Assembly: GCA_019348135.1 (NCBI GenBank)
Contig: JAHWJY010000014.1
Coordinates: forward strand, 1 to 40,221
Length of the DNA: 40,221 nt
From: Actinomycetota bacterium
GTDB taxonomy: Bacteria > Actinomycetota > Nitriliruptoria > Nitriliruptorales > Nitriliruptoraceae
Direction: 5' to 3'
Of this stretch, positions 1-8,113 are shown in pieces (position 1 is the stretch's first letter; each line of letters begins with the position of its first letter). A program made the translations under genes and the position numbers. The notes beneath the pieces are model-generated. The model ran no database searches. It was not told where the DNA came from and was given only the letters and a program-made list of their open reading frames with translations.

Positions 1-347
1 TCTCCTCCGGGCTCGTGTTCGCCCCGTCCCAGGACCGCTGCATCGACGTCTACCCCCTGACCGGTTTCGAGAAGCGGGTCGAGGAGCTGCGGTCCCTGCC
101 GCGCGAGGACCTGCGTGCCCGGGGCTACCTCCGGGTGTTCCTCGCGGGAGCGCAGGAGGAGAAGCCCGACGCCCAGGGGCGGGTGACGATCCCGCCCCGT
201 CTGCGCGAGTACGCGGGCCTCGACAAGGACCTCACGATCAACGGCGCGGACACGAAGCTCGAGATCTGGGACCGCACCGTCTGGGAGCAGTACCGCACCG
301 CCGCCGAGGACGCGTTCGCGAACCTCGACGCCCCGTTCCTCTTCTGA
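1..347 (+). CDS. mraZ: Transcriptional regulator MraZ, 5' truncated
   Basis: MraZ is the ring-forming AbrB-like DNA-binding protein that opens dcw clusters and usually represses the cluster promoter. The reading frame is open from base 3, so the gene begins upstream of the window and the GTG at 15 is an internal valine. What remains is 114 codons of a family usually near 143. The end of the first repeat is visible (SQDRCIDVYPL), followed by the second SpoVT/AbrB-like repeat with its DxxGR core (DAQGRVTIPPRLREYAGL). The position directly before rsmH is the classic one. The promoter and the MraZ-binding repeats would lie outside the window. Confidence 0.95.
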   Translation, partial: SSGLVFAPSQDRCIDVYPLTGFEKRVEELRSLPREDLRARGYLRVFLAGAQEEKPDAQGRVTIPPRLREYAGLDKDLTINGADTKLEIWDRTVWEQYRTAAEDAFANLDAPFLF

Positions 348-361
348 AGGAGGCACGACCG

Positions 362-583
362 ATGCAGACCATCAGCGACCTCATCCGGACCATCGACACC
401 CTCCCCGCCCGCGACCGCGACGAGGCGGTCGCCGAGCTCGAGTCGATCATGGAGCTCCGCGAGGGCCCCCGCGAGGTCGCGCTCGGCCTCCTCGCGCTCG
501 ACCTCGTGACGTTCTCGCCGGATCGGGCTGCGAGGTCGTCTTCGACGCTGCTCGACCACCGCATCACGTCGAAGCGCGCCTGA
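362..583 (+). CDS. Small hypothetical protein between mraZ and rsmH
   Basis: A 73-residue protein of no family I recognise. The ATG start is well supported by a strong Shine-Dalgarno AAGGAGG at 347-353 that overlaps the mraZ stop, so translation is probably coupled to mraZ. The first 50 or so residues are soluble-looking, acidic and helical (many Asp, Glu, Arg, Leu) with the strongly GC-ending codons of its neighbours. From about base 521 codon choice loosens (GAT, GCT, AGG, TCT appear), so the last 20 residues may be a weakly constrained tail or the result of an old frameshift. It ends 2 bases before the rsmH start. No transmembrane segment or known motif is seen. Confidence 0.7.
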   Translation: MQTISDLIRTIDTLPARDRDEAVAELESIMELREGPREVALGLLALDLVTFSPDRAARSSSTLLDHRITSKRA

Positions 584-585
584 CC

Positions 586-1569
586 GTGATGGCGACCGCG
601 AGCGAGCCGCACGTCCCGGTCCTGCTGGACCGGGTCGTCGAGCTGCTCGCGGACGCGCCGGCCGGCGTCTACCTCGACGGCACGCTCGGTGCCGCCGGCC
701 ACGCGACTGCGGTCCTCGCGGCGCGAGCCGAGCGCTACGGCACCGCCTCCCTCGTGGGCATCGACCGCGACCCGACCGCGCTGGCCCTCGCCGGCGACCG
801 CCTCGCCGAGCTCCCCGACTCCGTCACCCGCCACCTCGTGGAGGCACGCTTCGATGCTGCACCTGCCGTTCTTGACGACCTGGGTGTCGATCGGGTCGCC
901 GCGGTCCTGCTGGACCTGGGCATCTCGTCGATGCACGTCGATCGCGCCGAGCGTGGCTTCAGCTACCGCCAGGAGGGTCCGCTCGACATGCGGATGGGGC
1001 CCGACGCGCCCCGCACCGCCGCCGACGTCGTCAACACCTACGAGCTGCGCGACCTCGCCGGCGTGATCCGGCGGTTCGGCGAGGAGAAGTTCGCCGACCG
1101 CGTCGCCCGTGCCATCGTCGCCCGTCGCGGGATCCGGCCGTTCGAGCTCACCACCGACCTCGCCGAGGTGGTCCGCGATGCCATCCCCCAGGCGGCCCGG
1201 CGCACGGGGGGCCATCCCGCGACGAGGACGTTCCAAGCCCTGCGCATCGAGGTCAACGGCGAGCTCACGGCCCTCGAGGCCGTCCTCCCCGCCCTCCTCG
1301 AGCGCCTCGCCCCGGACGGCGTGATGGCCGTCCTCGCCTACCACAGTTTGGAGGACCGCATCGTCAAGCGGGCCTTCGCCGACGCGGCCAGCGGGTGCAT
1401 CTGCCCACCGGGTTTCCCGGTGTGCGCCTGCGGCCGCGTCCCCCTCGTCGAGCACGTCATCCGCCGCCCCGAGCGACCGGACGAGCTCGAGATCGTCGAC
1501 AACCCCCGCGCCTCGGCCGCCCGTCTCCGGGTGGTCCGTCGCGCTGCAGCAGCAGAGGACCAGGCATGA
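586..1569 (+). CDS. rsmH: 16S rRNA (cytosine(1402)-N(4))-methyltransferase RsmH
   Basis: RsmH (MraW) transfers a methyl group from S-adenosylmethionine to N4 of C1402 in the 16S rRNA decoding centre. The protein opens with the family signature HVPVLLDRVVELL, followed by the SAM-binding glycine-rich stretch DGTLGAAGHA at about residues 31-40. VLLDLGISSMHVDRAERGFSY and the LAYHSLEDRIVKRAF block are also typical, as is the Cys-rich CICPPGFPVCACG near the C-terminus. Length, 327 residues, is normal. The start is GTG at 586 or the adjacent ATG at 589; neither has a clear ribosome binding site, so coupling to the upstream gene is likely. The stop overlaps the ftsL start as ATGA. Confidence 0.97.
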   Translation: MMATASEPHVPVLLDRVVELLADAPAGVYLDGTLGAAGHATAVLAARAERYGTASLVGIDRDPTALALAGDRLAELPDSVTRHLVEARFDAAPAVLDDLGVDRVAAVLLDLGISSMHVDRAERGFSYRQEGPLDMRMGPDAPRTAADVVNTYELRDLAGVIRRFGEEKFADRVARAIVARRGIRPFELTTDLAEVVRDAIPQAARRTGGHPATRTFQALRIEVNGELTALEAVLPALLERLAPDGVMAVLAYHSLEDRIVKRAFADAASGCICPPGFPVCACGRVPLVEHVIRRPERPDELEIVDNPRASAARLRVVRRAAAAEDQA

Positions 1570-2009
1570 GCGCCGTTCCCGCCCCCTCCCGGCGGCCACT
1601 CCCGCGCAGCCACGCGCGGCGTCCCCACCTCCGCGTCGTCCCGGAGCCGCGGCCGCGGCACACGCTCCGGTTCGCGCTCCTGTACCTCGGCCTCGCCGGC
1701 GCGACCGTGTTCGGCACCGTCAGCCTCAACGCGCTGGCGGCGGGGGACGCGGTGGCCGCCCACCGGCTGGAGCAGGAGGTGGTCACCGCCGAGCGCGACT
1801 ACGCGATGCTCGTGGCCGAGGTGGCCCGCCTCGAGGACCCGGCGCGCATCCGCGCCGCGGCGCTCGACCTCGGCATGGTCCCCGCCGGTTCCGTCAGGTT
1901 CCTCGTCGTCGACCGTACGCTCCCGGCCGACGGGGTCATGCCGGATCTCGTCGCGAGCGACGACGAGGCCACCGACCCGCTGAAGCCGGTGCTCTCGGTC
2001 GAGAAGTAG
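1566..2009 (+). CDS. ftsL: Cell division protein FtsL-like
   Basis: FtsL is a bitopic divisome protein that pairs with FtsB/DivIC and FtsQ to activate FtsWI. The 147-residue product has a basic, proline/arginine-rich cytoplasmic N-terminus, one membrane segment at about residues 34-57, then a short heptad-like stretch (about 60-92) and the LEDPARIRAAALDLGM motif usual in FtsL. I place the start at ATG 1566 because it overlaps the rsmH stop; the frame is open further upstream, but that would run inside rsmH. FtsL sequences are poorly conserved, so the call rests on topology, the terminal motif and the position between rsmH and ftsI. Confidence 0.88.
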   Translation: MSAVPAPSRRPLPRSHARRPHLRVVPEPRPRHTLRFALLYLGLAGATVFGTVSLNALAAGDAVAAHRLEQEVVTAERDYAMLVAEVARLEDPARIRAAALDLGMVPAGSVRFLVVDRTLPADGVMPDLVASDDEATDPLKPVLSVEK

Positions 2010-2016
2010 AGGTCCC

Positions 2017-3987
2017 GTGACCGGAACGTCGGGCCGCCCACCAGCGCCGGGTCGGTCGATCACCCGTCGCTCCGACAGTGGCGCCCCCGGGCGTCTCCCG
2101 AGGCTGCCGCGCGACCCGGTCGCGCGTCGGCTCACCGGGATGCTGCTCCTGTTCGTGCTGGTCTTCGGCCTCGTCGGGTGGCGGCTCGTCGACCTCCAGG
2201 TGGTCGACGCCGAGGAGCTGGCGGACCGCGGCGTCCGCCAGCGGGCCCGGACGATCGAGCTCCCCGCCCGCCGCGGCCGCGTCTACGACCGTGAGGGCGA
2301 CGTCCTCGTCACCTCGGTGGACAGCGCCACGATCTACGCCGATCCGCGTGCCTACCGACCGGGCGAGGCCCCCGACGGCACGGAGAAGCCGGCTGCCGCA
2401 CACGCCGCCGACGTGGCCGAGGTGCTCGCGCCCCTGGTGGGACGCGACGTCGCCGACCTGCGCGAGGCGCTCGAGCGCGACGCCCACTTCGTCTACCTCG
2501 CCCGTCAGCTCGACTGGTCGCTGGGCGAGCGCATCATGGCGTTGGAGCTCCCCGGCATCGGGCTCCTCACGGAGCCGCGACGGGTCTACCCCGCCGGACC
2601 GCTCGCCGGTCAGATCCTCGGCTTCACCGGCATCGACGGCGCCGGGCTGCACGGTCTCGAGCTGCAGCACGACGGCATCCTCCACGGCACGCCCGGACAG
2701 CTCGTGATGGAGGGAGCACCCGGCGGCCTCGCGATCGCCTCGGGCCCACGCGAGCTCCAGCCACCCGTCGCCGGCACGGACCTCGTCCTGACGATCGACC
2801 GCGAGATCCAGTCGGCCGCCGAGGCGGCTGCCCTGCGCGCGGTCGACGAGTTCGACGCCGCCGGCGCCAGCGTGGTCGTCCTGGAGGTCGGCACGGGCGA
2901 CGTGCTCGCCATGGCCAGCGAGCCGGGCTTCGACCCCAACGACATCGACGGCAGCGTGCAGGCCAACTGGCGCAACCGCGCCGTCACGGACGTGTTCGAG
3001 CCCGGCTCGGTCCAGAAGGCGCTCACGGCCGCCGCCGCCATCGAGGAAGGGGTCGTCGCGCCCTCCACGCCCATGGCCGTGGCGGACCGGATCAAGGTCG
3101 GGTCGAAGACGTTCAAGGACTCCCACGACCACCCGGTCGAGCACATCGACTTCGCGGAGGTCATCGAGACGTCGTCCAACGTCGGCACCATCCAGGTCGC
3201 GCAGGCCCTGGGTGCGGAGCGGCTCGACCGGTACCTGCGGGACTTCGGCTACGGGCGACGCCTCGACACCGGCTTCCCGGGCGAGGCCGCGGGGCTGCTC
3301 ATGCCCGTGGAGTCGTGGTGGAACACCTCGCTGCCGACGATCGCCATCGGACAGGGGGTGGCGGTGACCCTCCTCCAGGCCGCCCACGCGTACGCCACGA
3401 TCGCGAACGACGGGGTCGCCACCCCGCCGCGCATCCTCCGCGGCACCGTCGGCGAGGACGGTCGGCTCACCCCACTCGAGCCGGGCGCGACCGAGCGGAT
3501 CATCAGCGAGCGCACGGCCACCCAGGTGCGCGAGATGCTCGCCCGGGTGGTGTCCGGTGAACGCGGGACGGGCAAGACCGCACAGATCGCCGGCTACGAC
3601 GTCGCCGGCAAGACCGGGACCGCCCGCAAGCCGAGCGCGGACGCCCGGGGGTACTCCGGCGAGTACGTGGCCTCCTTCGTCGGCTTCGCCCCCGTGGACG
3701 AGCCCCGCATCGTCGTCGCCGTGATGGTCGACGAGCCCTACCCCATCTGGGGCGGGGTCGTCGCGGCGCCGGTCTTCCGCGAGGTCATGGAGTTCGCGCT
3801 CAAGCACCGACGGGTGGCGCCCACCGAGCCGAACGCGAGCCTCGCCGACGCCCTGTCCGAGGCGGCGCTCCAGCGGGCCATCGCGGACGCCAAGCTCGAG
3901 GGCCCCGCCACGGCCGCCGACGAGCCCGCCTCACCCCCGGTCGGGGCGGCCGCCGGTGGGGACGGGGACGCGGTCGCCGACCCGTAG
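2017..3987 (+). CDS. ftsI: Septal peptidoglycan transpeptidase FtsI (PBP3 class)
   Basis: A class B penicillin-binding protein that cross-links septal peptidoglycan as the partner of FtsW. There is a basic N-terminus, one membrane anchor at about residues 41-57, the dimerisation/pedestal domain starting at about 75 (RRGRVYDREG), and a transpeptidase domain from about 250. The active-site motifs are present: SVQK with nucleophile S331 and K334, SSN at 386-388, and KTG at 532-534. No PASTA domain follows; the C-terminus is an Ala/Pro-rich tail. The start is GTG 2017 with an AGAGG ribosome binding site 7 bases behind the ftsL stop. The 656-residue length fits actinobacterial FtsI. Confidence 0.96.
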   Translation: MTGTSGRPPAPGRSITRRSDSGAPGRLPRLPRDPVARRLTGMLLLFVLVFGLVGWRLVDLQVVDAEELADRGVRQRARTIELPARRGRVYDREGDVLVTSVDSATIYADPRAYRPGEAPDGTEKPAAAHAADVAEVLAPLVGRDVADLREALERDAHFVYLARQLDWSLGERIMALELPGIGLLTEPRRVYPAGPLAGQILGFTGIDGAGLHGLELQHDGILHGTPGQLVMEGAPGGLAIASGPRELQPPVAGTDLVLTIDREIQSAAEAAALRAVDEFDAAGASVVVLEVGTGDVLAMASEPGFDPNDIDGSVQANWRNRAVTDVFEPGSVQKALTAAAAIEEGVVAPSTPMAVADRIKVGSKTFKDSHDHPVEHIDFAEVIETSSNVGTIQVAQALGAERLDRYLRDFGYGRRLDTGFPGEAAGLLMPVESWWNTSLPTIAIGQGVAVTLLQAAHAYATIANDGVATPPRILRGTVGEDGRLTPLEPGATERIISERTATQVREMLARVVSGERGTGKTAQIAGYDVAGKTGTARKPSADARGYSGEYVASFVGFAPVDEPRIVVAVMVDEPYPIWGGVVAAPVFREVMEFALKHRRVAPTEPNASLADALSEAALQRAIADAKLEGPATAADEPASPPVGAAAGGDGDAVADP

Positions 3988-4042
3988 CCCGCTCCCGCGA
4001 CGCCTACCCCACGCCCACCGACCCCCCGCCCCGTCCGGACGA

Positions 4043-4063
4043 CCCCCGGGCCCTCCCCGGGGG
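4043..4063 (+). terminator. GC-rich hairpin between ftsI and murE
   Basis: An 8-bp perfect stem, CCCCCGGG at 4043-4050 pairing with CCCGGGGG at 4056-4063, around a 5-base loop. It sits in the longest non-coding gap of the first 14 kb (3988-4155). There is no T-tract, so it could be a factor-dependent terminator, an attenuating hairpin or an RNA-processing site. A TANNNT-type sequence TAGTCT at 4080-4085 lies just downstream, but without a recognisable -35 box, so a separate murE promoter is only a possibility. Confidence 0.4.
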
Positions 4064-4155
4064 CGTGGCGCCCCGGCGTTAGTCTCCCCGCGTCGTCCCG
4101 GCAGCTCCCCGAGCCCGTGCGACCCCGCTCCGACGCACCCCGACAGGGACCGACC

Positions 4156-5643
4156 GTGAGCACGACCCTCTCCGTCCTCGCCGCGGAGCTGCCAGGTGCG
4201 CAGCTCCGAGGGGACGACGTGGAGTTGCGCGACGCGGCCCACGACTCGCGGCAGGCCGGACCGGAGGTGCTGTTCTGCGCCGTCCCGGGCGCCACCACCG
4301 ACGGTCACGACCACGCGCCCGCCGCGGTGGCCGCCGGCTCGCCGGCGTTGCTGGTCGAGCGCTGGCTCGACCTCGAGGTCCCACAGCTGCTCGTCCCGTC
4401 CGTGCGTGCGGCGATGGGACCCGCCGCCGCCCGCGTCCACGACGTCCCCTCGCGCGCGCTCACCGTCGTGGGGATCACCGGGACCAACGGCAAGACCACC
4501 ACGACCTACCTGCTCGAGTCGGCCTTCGGGGCCGCCGGGTGGGGGACCGGGACGATCGGCACGGTCGAGACCCGGATCCACGGCGAGGCCCAGCCCGGCG
4601 TCCGGACCACGCCCGAGGGGCCCGACCTCCAGCGTCTCCTCGCGCGGATGCGGGACCGGGGCGTCGACGCCGTCGGCATGGAGGTGTCGTCGCACGGCCT
4701 CGCCTACCGCCGCGTGGACGGCACGCGCTTCGCGGTGGCCGTCTTCACGAACCTGACCCAGGACCACCTGGACTTCCACGGCTCGATGGAGGCGTACTTC
4801 GACGCCAAGGCGCGGCTGTTCACACCCGAGCTCGCGGACCGGGGCATCGTCTGCGTCGACGACGACTGGGGCCGCCGTCTCGCCGCGCAGGCGACGATCC
4901 CCGTCACCACCTTCGGACGCGGGGAGGACGCCGACCGGCGCATCGCGGAGGTGGCGGTCGAGCTCGCCGGCGCCACCGCGGTGGTCACCGGGCCCGACGG
5001 GGACACCGAGGTCCGTACCCGTCTCGTGGGCGAGCACAACGTCACCAACGCCGTCGGCGCCTACCTGGCCGCGGTCGCCGCCGGCATCGGTGCCGACACG
5101 GCGGCCGCCGGCGTCGCCGCGTGCGCGGGCGTGCCCGGACGTCTGGAGCGGGTCGACCGGGGTCAGCCGTTCGCGGTCCTCGTGGACTACGCCCACACCC
5201 CCGACGCGCTCGAGCACGTCGTCCGTTCGACCCGCCCGCTCCTCGAGCCGGGCGGCCGGTTGCACCTCGTCATCGGCGCGGGGGGTGACCGCGACCGCGG
5301 CAAGCGCCCGCTGATGGGCGCCGTCGCCGCGCAGGCCGACGTGGCCGTCCTGACGTCGGACAACCCCCGGTCGGAGGACCCGCAGGCCATCCTCGACGCC
5401 ATGCGCGTCGGGGCGGACGAGGCCGTCGCCGGAGGCGCTCCCGGCCGCGTCGTGGTCGAGGTCGACCGGCGCCGGGCCATCGCGCTCGCCCTGGAGGGTG
5501 CGCGGGCGGGTGACGTCGTGGTGATCGCCGGGAAGGGGCACGAGACCGGCCAGACGTTCGCCGACCGCACCGTCCCGTTCGACGACCGCCTCGTCGCCGC
5601 CGAGCTCCTCGGCGCCTCCGACGTCGCCGAGGTCGCCCGATGA
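4156..5643 (+). CDS. murE: UDP-MurNAc-L-Ala-D-Glu:meso-diaminopimelate ligase MurE
   Basis: MurE adds the third stem-peptide residue in the cytoplasm, using ATP. The ATP-binding loop GTNGKTT is at residues 109-115, and the N-terminal domain has HDSRQAGPEVLFCAVPG. The DNPR motif at 402-405 is the signature of enzymes that add meso-diaminopimelate rather than lysine, so the wall is probably DAP-type. I chose GTG 4156 (495 residues) because MurE proteins normally begin close to this point; an in-frame GTG at 4117 would add 13 residues with no family similarity. The stop overlaps the murF ATG by 4 bases, and from here to ftsQ all genes overlap. Confidence 0.96.
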   Translation: MSTTLSVLAAELPGAQLRGDDVELRDAAHDSRQAGPEVLFCAVPGATTDGHDHAPAAVAAGSPALLVERWLDLEVPQLLVPSVRAAMGPAAARVHDVPSRALTVVGITGTNGKTTTTYLLESAFGAAGWGTGTIGTVETRIHGEAQPGVRTTPEGPDLQRLLARMRDRGVDAVGMEVSSHGLAYRRVDGTRFAVAVFTNLTQDHLDFHGSMEAYFDAKARLFTPELADRGIVCVDDDWGRRLAAQATIPVTTFGRGEDADRRIAEVAVELAGATAVVTGPDGDTEVRTRLVGEHNVTNAVGAYLAAVAAGIGADTAAAGVAACAGVPGRLERVDRGQPFAVLVDYAHTPDALEHVVRSTRPLLEPGGRLHLVIGAGGDRDRGKRPLMGAVAAQADVAVLTSDNPRSEDPQAILDAMRVGADEAVAGGAPGRVVVEVDRRRAIALALEGARAGDVVVIAGKGHETGQTFADRTVPFDDRLVAAELLGASDVAEVAR

Positions 5644-7076
5644 TCCCGCTCCGGCTCGACGAGGTCGCGAGCGCGGCCGGCGGGCGGCTCGTCGCCGGCG
5701 ACCCCGACCTCGTGATCGACGCCGTCACCACCGACTCCCGGCGGATCCCGCGCGGCAACGCCCTGTTCGTCGCGATCCGCGGCGAGCACGCCGACGGGCA
5801 CGACTTCCTCGCCGGTGCCGCGGAGGGCGGGGCCGTGGCGGTGCTGAGCGAGCGCGACGTCGACCTCGGTGCGGGCATCGGCGTCGTACGGGTCGACGAC
5901 ACGTGGCGCGCCATCGCCCTGCTCGGAGCCGCCGTGCGCGACCGGGTCGACCCGTTCGTGGTGGCGATCACGGGATCGGTCGGCAAGACCACCACCAAGG
6001 ACCTGACCGCCGCCGCGCTCGGGGCCGGGCTGCGCACCGTGGCCGCCGAGGGGTCGTTCAACAACGAGCTCGGCGTCCCGCTGACCCTGCTGTCGCTGCG
6101 GGAGGACAGCCAGGCGCTCGTGGTCGAGATCGGCGCCCGCGGCGTCGGCCACGTCGCGGAGCTGGTGCCGTACGCCCGCCCCGACGTGAGCGTGGTCACC
6201 GCCGTCGCCGGCGTCCACCTCGAGCTGTTCGGCGACATCGAGGCCGTGGCGCGCGCGAAGGGGGAGCTGGTCGAGGGCCTCGCCCCCGACGGCACCGCCG
6301 TGCTGAACGCCGACGACCCGCGCGTCGCCGCGATGGCCGACCGCGCTCCGGGGGCGGTGCTCCGCTACGGGCTCGCCGAGCGACGGGGAGCCGGCGACGC
6401 GCCGGACCTCGTGGGCGACGACGTCCGGCTCGACCGGCTCGCCCGGGCCTCCTTCACGGCCCGCACCCCGTGGGGCGACGCGGAGGTCACGCTCCCGGTC
6501 GCCGGCCGCCACCACGTCTCCAACGCCCTCGCGGCTCTCGCCGCGGCGGGGGTCGCCGGCGTGTCCGTACCCGACGCCGCCGAGGCGCTCGCCGCCGCGA
6601 GGATCAGCGCCTGGCGCGGCGAGGTCGCCGAGCGCGACGGGCTCGTCATCCTCAACGACGCCTACAACGCGAACCCGACGTCCGTCGCGGCCGCGCTCGA
6701 GATGCTGACGACCGTCGAGCGGACGGGCCGCACCATCGCGGTCCTGGGCGTCATGGCCGAGATCGGTCCCACCGCCGGGGCGGAGCACGAGGCCATCGGC
6801 CGTCGCGCCGCCGAGCTGGGCGTCGACCTCGTCGTCGCCGTGGGGGAGGAGGCGCGGGCGATCGCCGTCGGCGCCCGCGCCGGCGGATGCCCGCCCGAGC
6901 AGGTGCTCGAGGTCGCCGACGCGGACGCGGCCACGGCGGTCCTCGCCGGCGACGTCGGCCCCGGCGACGTGGTGCTCGTCAAGGCGAGCCGGGTCGGCGG
7001 ACTCGAAGCGGTCGCGGCGGCGCTGCTCGGTGGGGACGACGCGCCCGGCGGTCCGGCGGACGGAGACGACACGTGA
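5640..7076 (+). CDS. murF: UDP-MurNAc-tripeptide:D-Ala-D-Ala ligase MurF
   Basis: MurF completes the cytoplasmic pentapeptide precursor by adding D-Ala-D-Ala. The 478-residue protein has the N-terminal domain with DAVTTDSRRIPRGNALFVAI, the P-loop TGSVGKTTTK at 111-120, and the ILNDAYNANPTSV block of Mur ligases (MurF type). Start ATG 5640 overlaps the murE stop (ATGA), and its own stop overlaps the mraY GTG. No ddl gene is present in this window, so the D-Ala-D-Ala substrate must come from a gene elsewhere. Confidence 0.96.
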   Translation: MIPLRLDEVASAAGGRLVAGDPDLVIDAVTTDSRRIPRGNALFVAIRGEHADGHDFLAGAAEGGAVAVLSERDVDLGAGIGVVRVDDTWRAIALLGAAVRDRVDPFVVAITGSVGKTTTKDLTAAALGAGLRTVAAEGSFNNELGVPLTLLSLREDSQALVVEIGARGVGHVAELVPYARPDVSVVTAVAGVHLELFGDIEAVARAKGELVEGLAPDGTAVLNADDPRVAAMADRAPGAVLRYGLAERRGAGDAPDLVGDDVRLDRLARASFTARTPWGDAEVTLPVAGRHHVSNALAALAAAGVAGVSVPDAAEALAAARISAWRGEVAERDGLVILNDAYNANPTSVAAALEMLTTVERTGRTIAVLGVMAEIGPTAGAEHEAIGRRAAELGVDLVVAVGEEARAIAVGARAGGCPPEQVLEVADADAATAVLAGDVGPGDVVLVKASRVGGLEAVAAALLGGDDAPGGPADGDDT

Positions 7077-8113
7077 TCGCGATCCTCCTGGCCGCCATGG
7101 TCGCCATGGTGCTGTCGCTCGCCGGCACACCGGCCGTCATCCGGTACTTCCGGCGTCACGGCTTCGGTCAGCCCATCCGCGAGGAGGGTCCGGAGTCGCA
7201 CCAGACGAAGGCCGGCACCCCCACGATGGGTGGGGCGGCCATCGTGGGTGCCGCCGTGGTCGCCTACCTCGTCGCCCACATCGGCAGCCTCGAGTTCACG
7301 TGGCGGGGCGCCCTCGTCATGGGGACCTTCGTGGGGATGGCCCTCGTGGGCTTCGCCGACGACTACATCAAGCTGCGGGCCCAGCGGAACCTGGGGCTCA
7401 GCAAGACGGCGAAGTTCGTCGGGCAGGCGGTCATCGCCGTGCTGTTCGCCCACCTCGGTCCGACCTACGCCGGCATCCCCGCGAACTTCTCGATCGTCGG
7501 CGAGATCCAGATCGGTCTCCCGACCGCCGTGTTCTTCGTGTGGGTGTTCGTGCTGCTGGCCGGCGCGTCCAACGCCGTGAACCTGACGGACGGCCTCGAC
7601 GGCCTCGCGGCCGGGTCCGGCACGCTCGTGTTCGGTGCCTACACGCTGATCGCGTTCTGGCAGTTCCGGAACCCGGCCGCGTACGACTTCCTGACCGCCG
7701 GCGACGCCCTCGACCTCGCCGTCATCACGGCCGCGGTCATGGCGGCGTGCGCCGGCTTCCTGTGGCACAACGCCCCGCCGGCCAAGATCTTCATGGGCGA
7801 CACCGGCTCGCTCGCGCTCGGTGGCCTGCTGGCCGCGGTCGCCGTCGCGACCAACACCCAACTGCTGCTCGTCCTGCTCGGCGGGCTGTACGTGGTCGAG
7901 ACGCTGTCGGTCATCATCCAGGTCTTCGTCTTCCGCGTCTTCGGCAACCGCGTGTTCCGCATGACGCCGATCCACCACCACTTCGAGCTCGTGGGCTGGC
8001 AGGAGACCACGATCATCGTGCGGTTCTGGATCGTGGCCGGCATCGGCATCGCCGCCGGCCTGGCGATCTTCTACGCGGAGTCGGTGACCCGGGTGGTCCT
8101 GCAGCGTGGCTGA
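7073..8113 (+). CDS. mraY: Phospho-MurNAc-pentapeptide translocase MraY
   Basis: MraY makes lipid I by moving phospho-MurNAc-pentapeptide to undecaprenyl phosphate at the inner face of the membrane. The product is 346 residues and strongly hydrophobic, with about ten membrane segments. Conserved loops are all readable: ESHQTKAGTPTMGG near the N-terminus, GFADDYIKL with the Asp pair, NAVNLTDGLDGLAAG, IFMGDTGSLALGG, and the His-rich MTPIHHHFEL near the end. The start is GTG 7073 overlapping the murF stop (GTGA). A long open frame runs upstream inside murF but is not coding. The murD start lies 8 bases inside the end of this gene. Confidence 0.97.
   Translation: MIAILLAAMVAMVLSLAGTPAVIRYFRRHGFGQPIREEGPESHQTKAGTPTMGGAAIVGAAVVAYLVAHIGSLEFTWRGALVMGTFVGMALVGFADDYIKLRAQRNLGLSKTAKFVGQAVIAVLFAHLGPTYAGIPANFSIVGEIQIGLPTAVFFVWVFVLLAGASNAVNLTDGLDGLAAGSGTLVFGAYTLIAFWQFRNPAAYDFLTAGDALDLAVITAAVMAACAGFLWHNAPPAKIFMGDTGSLALGGLLAAVAVATNTQLLLVLLGGLYVVETLSVIIQVFVFRVFGNRVFRMTPIHHHFELVGWQETTIIVRFWIVAGIGIAAGLAIFYAESVTRVVLQRG

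Noticed and set aside
238-1599. A long minus-strand open frame opposite rsmH, and similar ones opposite ftsI, murE and murF
   Set aside because: They mirror well-recognised genes, have no ribosome binding site or family motif, and share the composition of GC-driven shadow frames.
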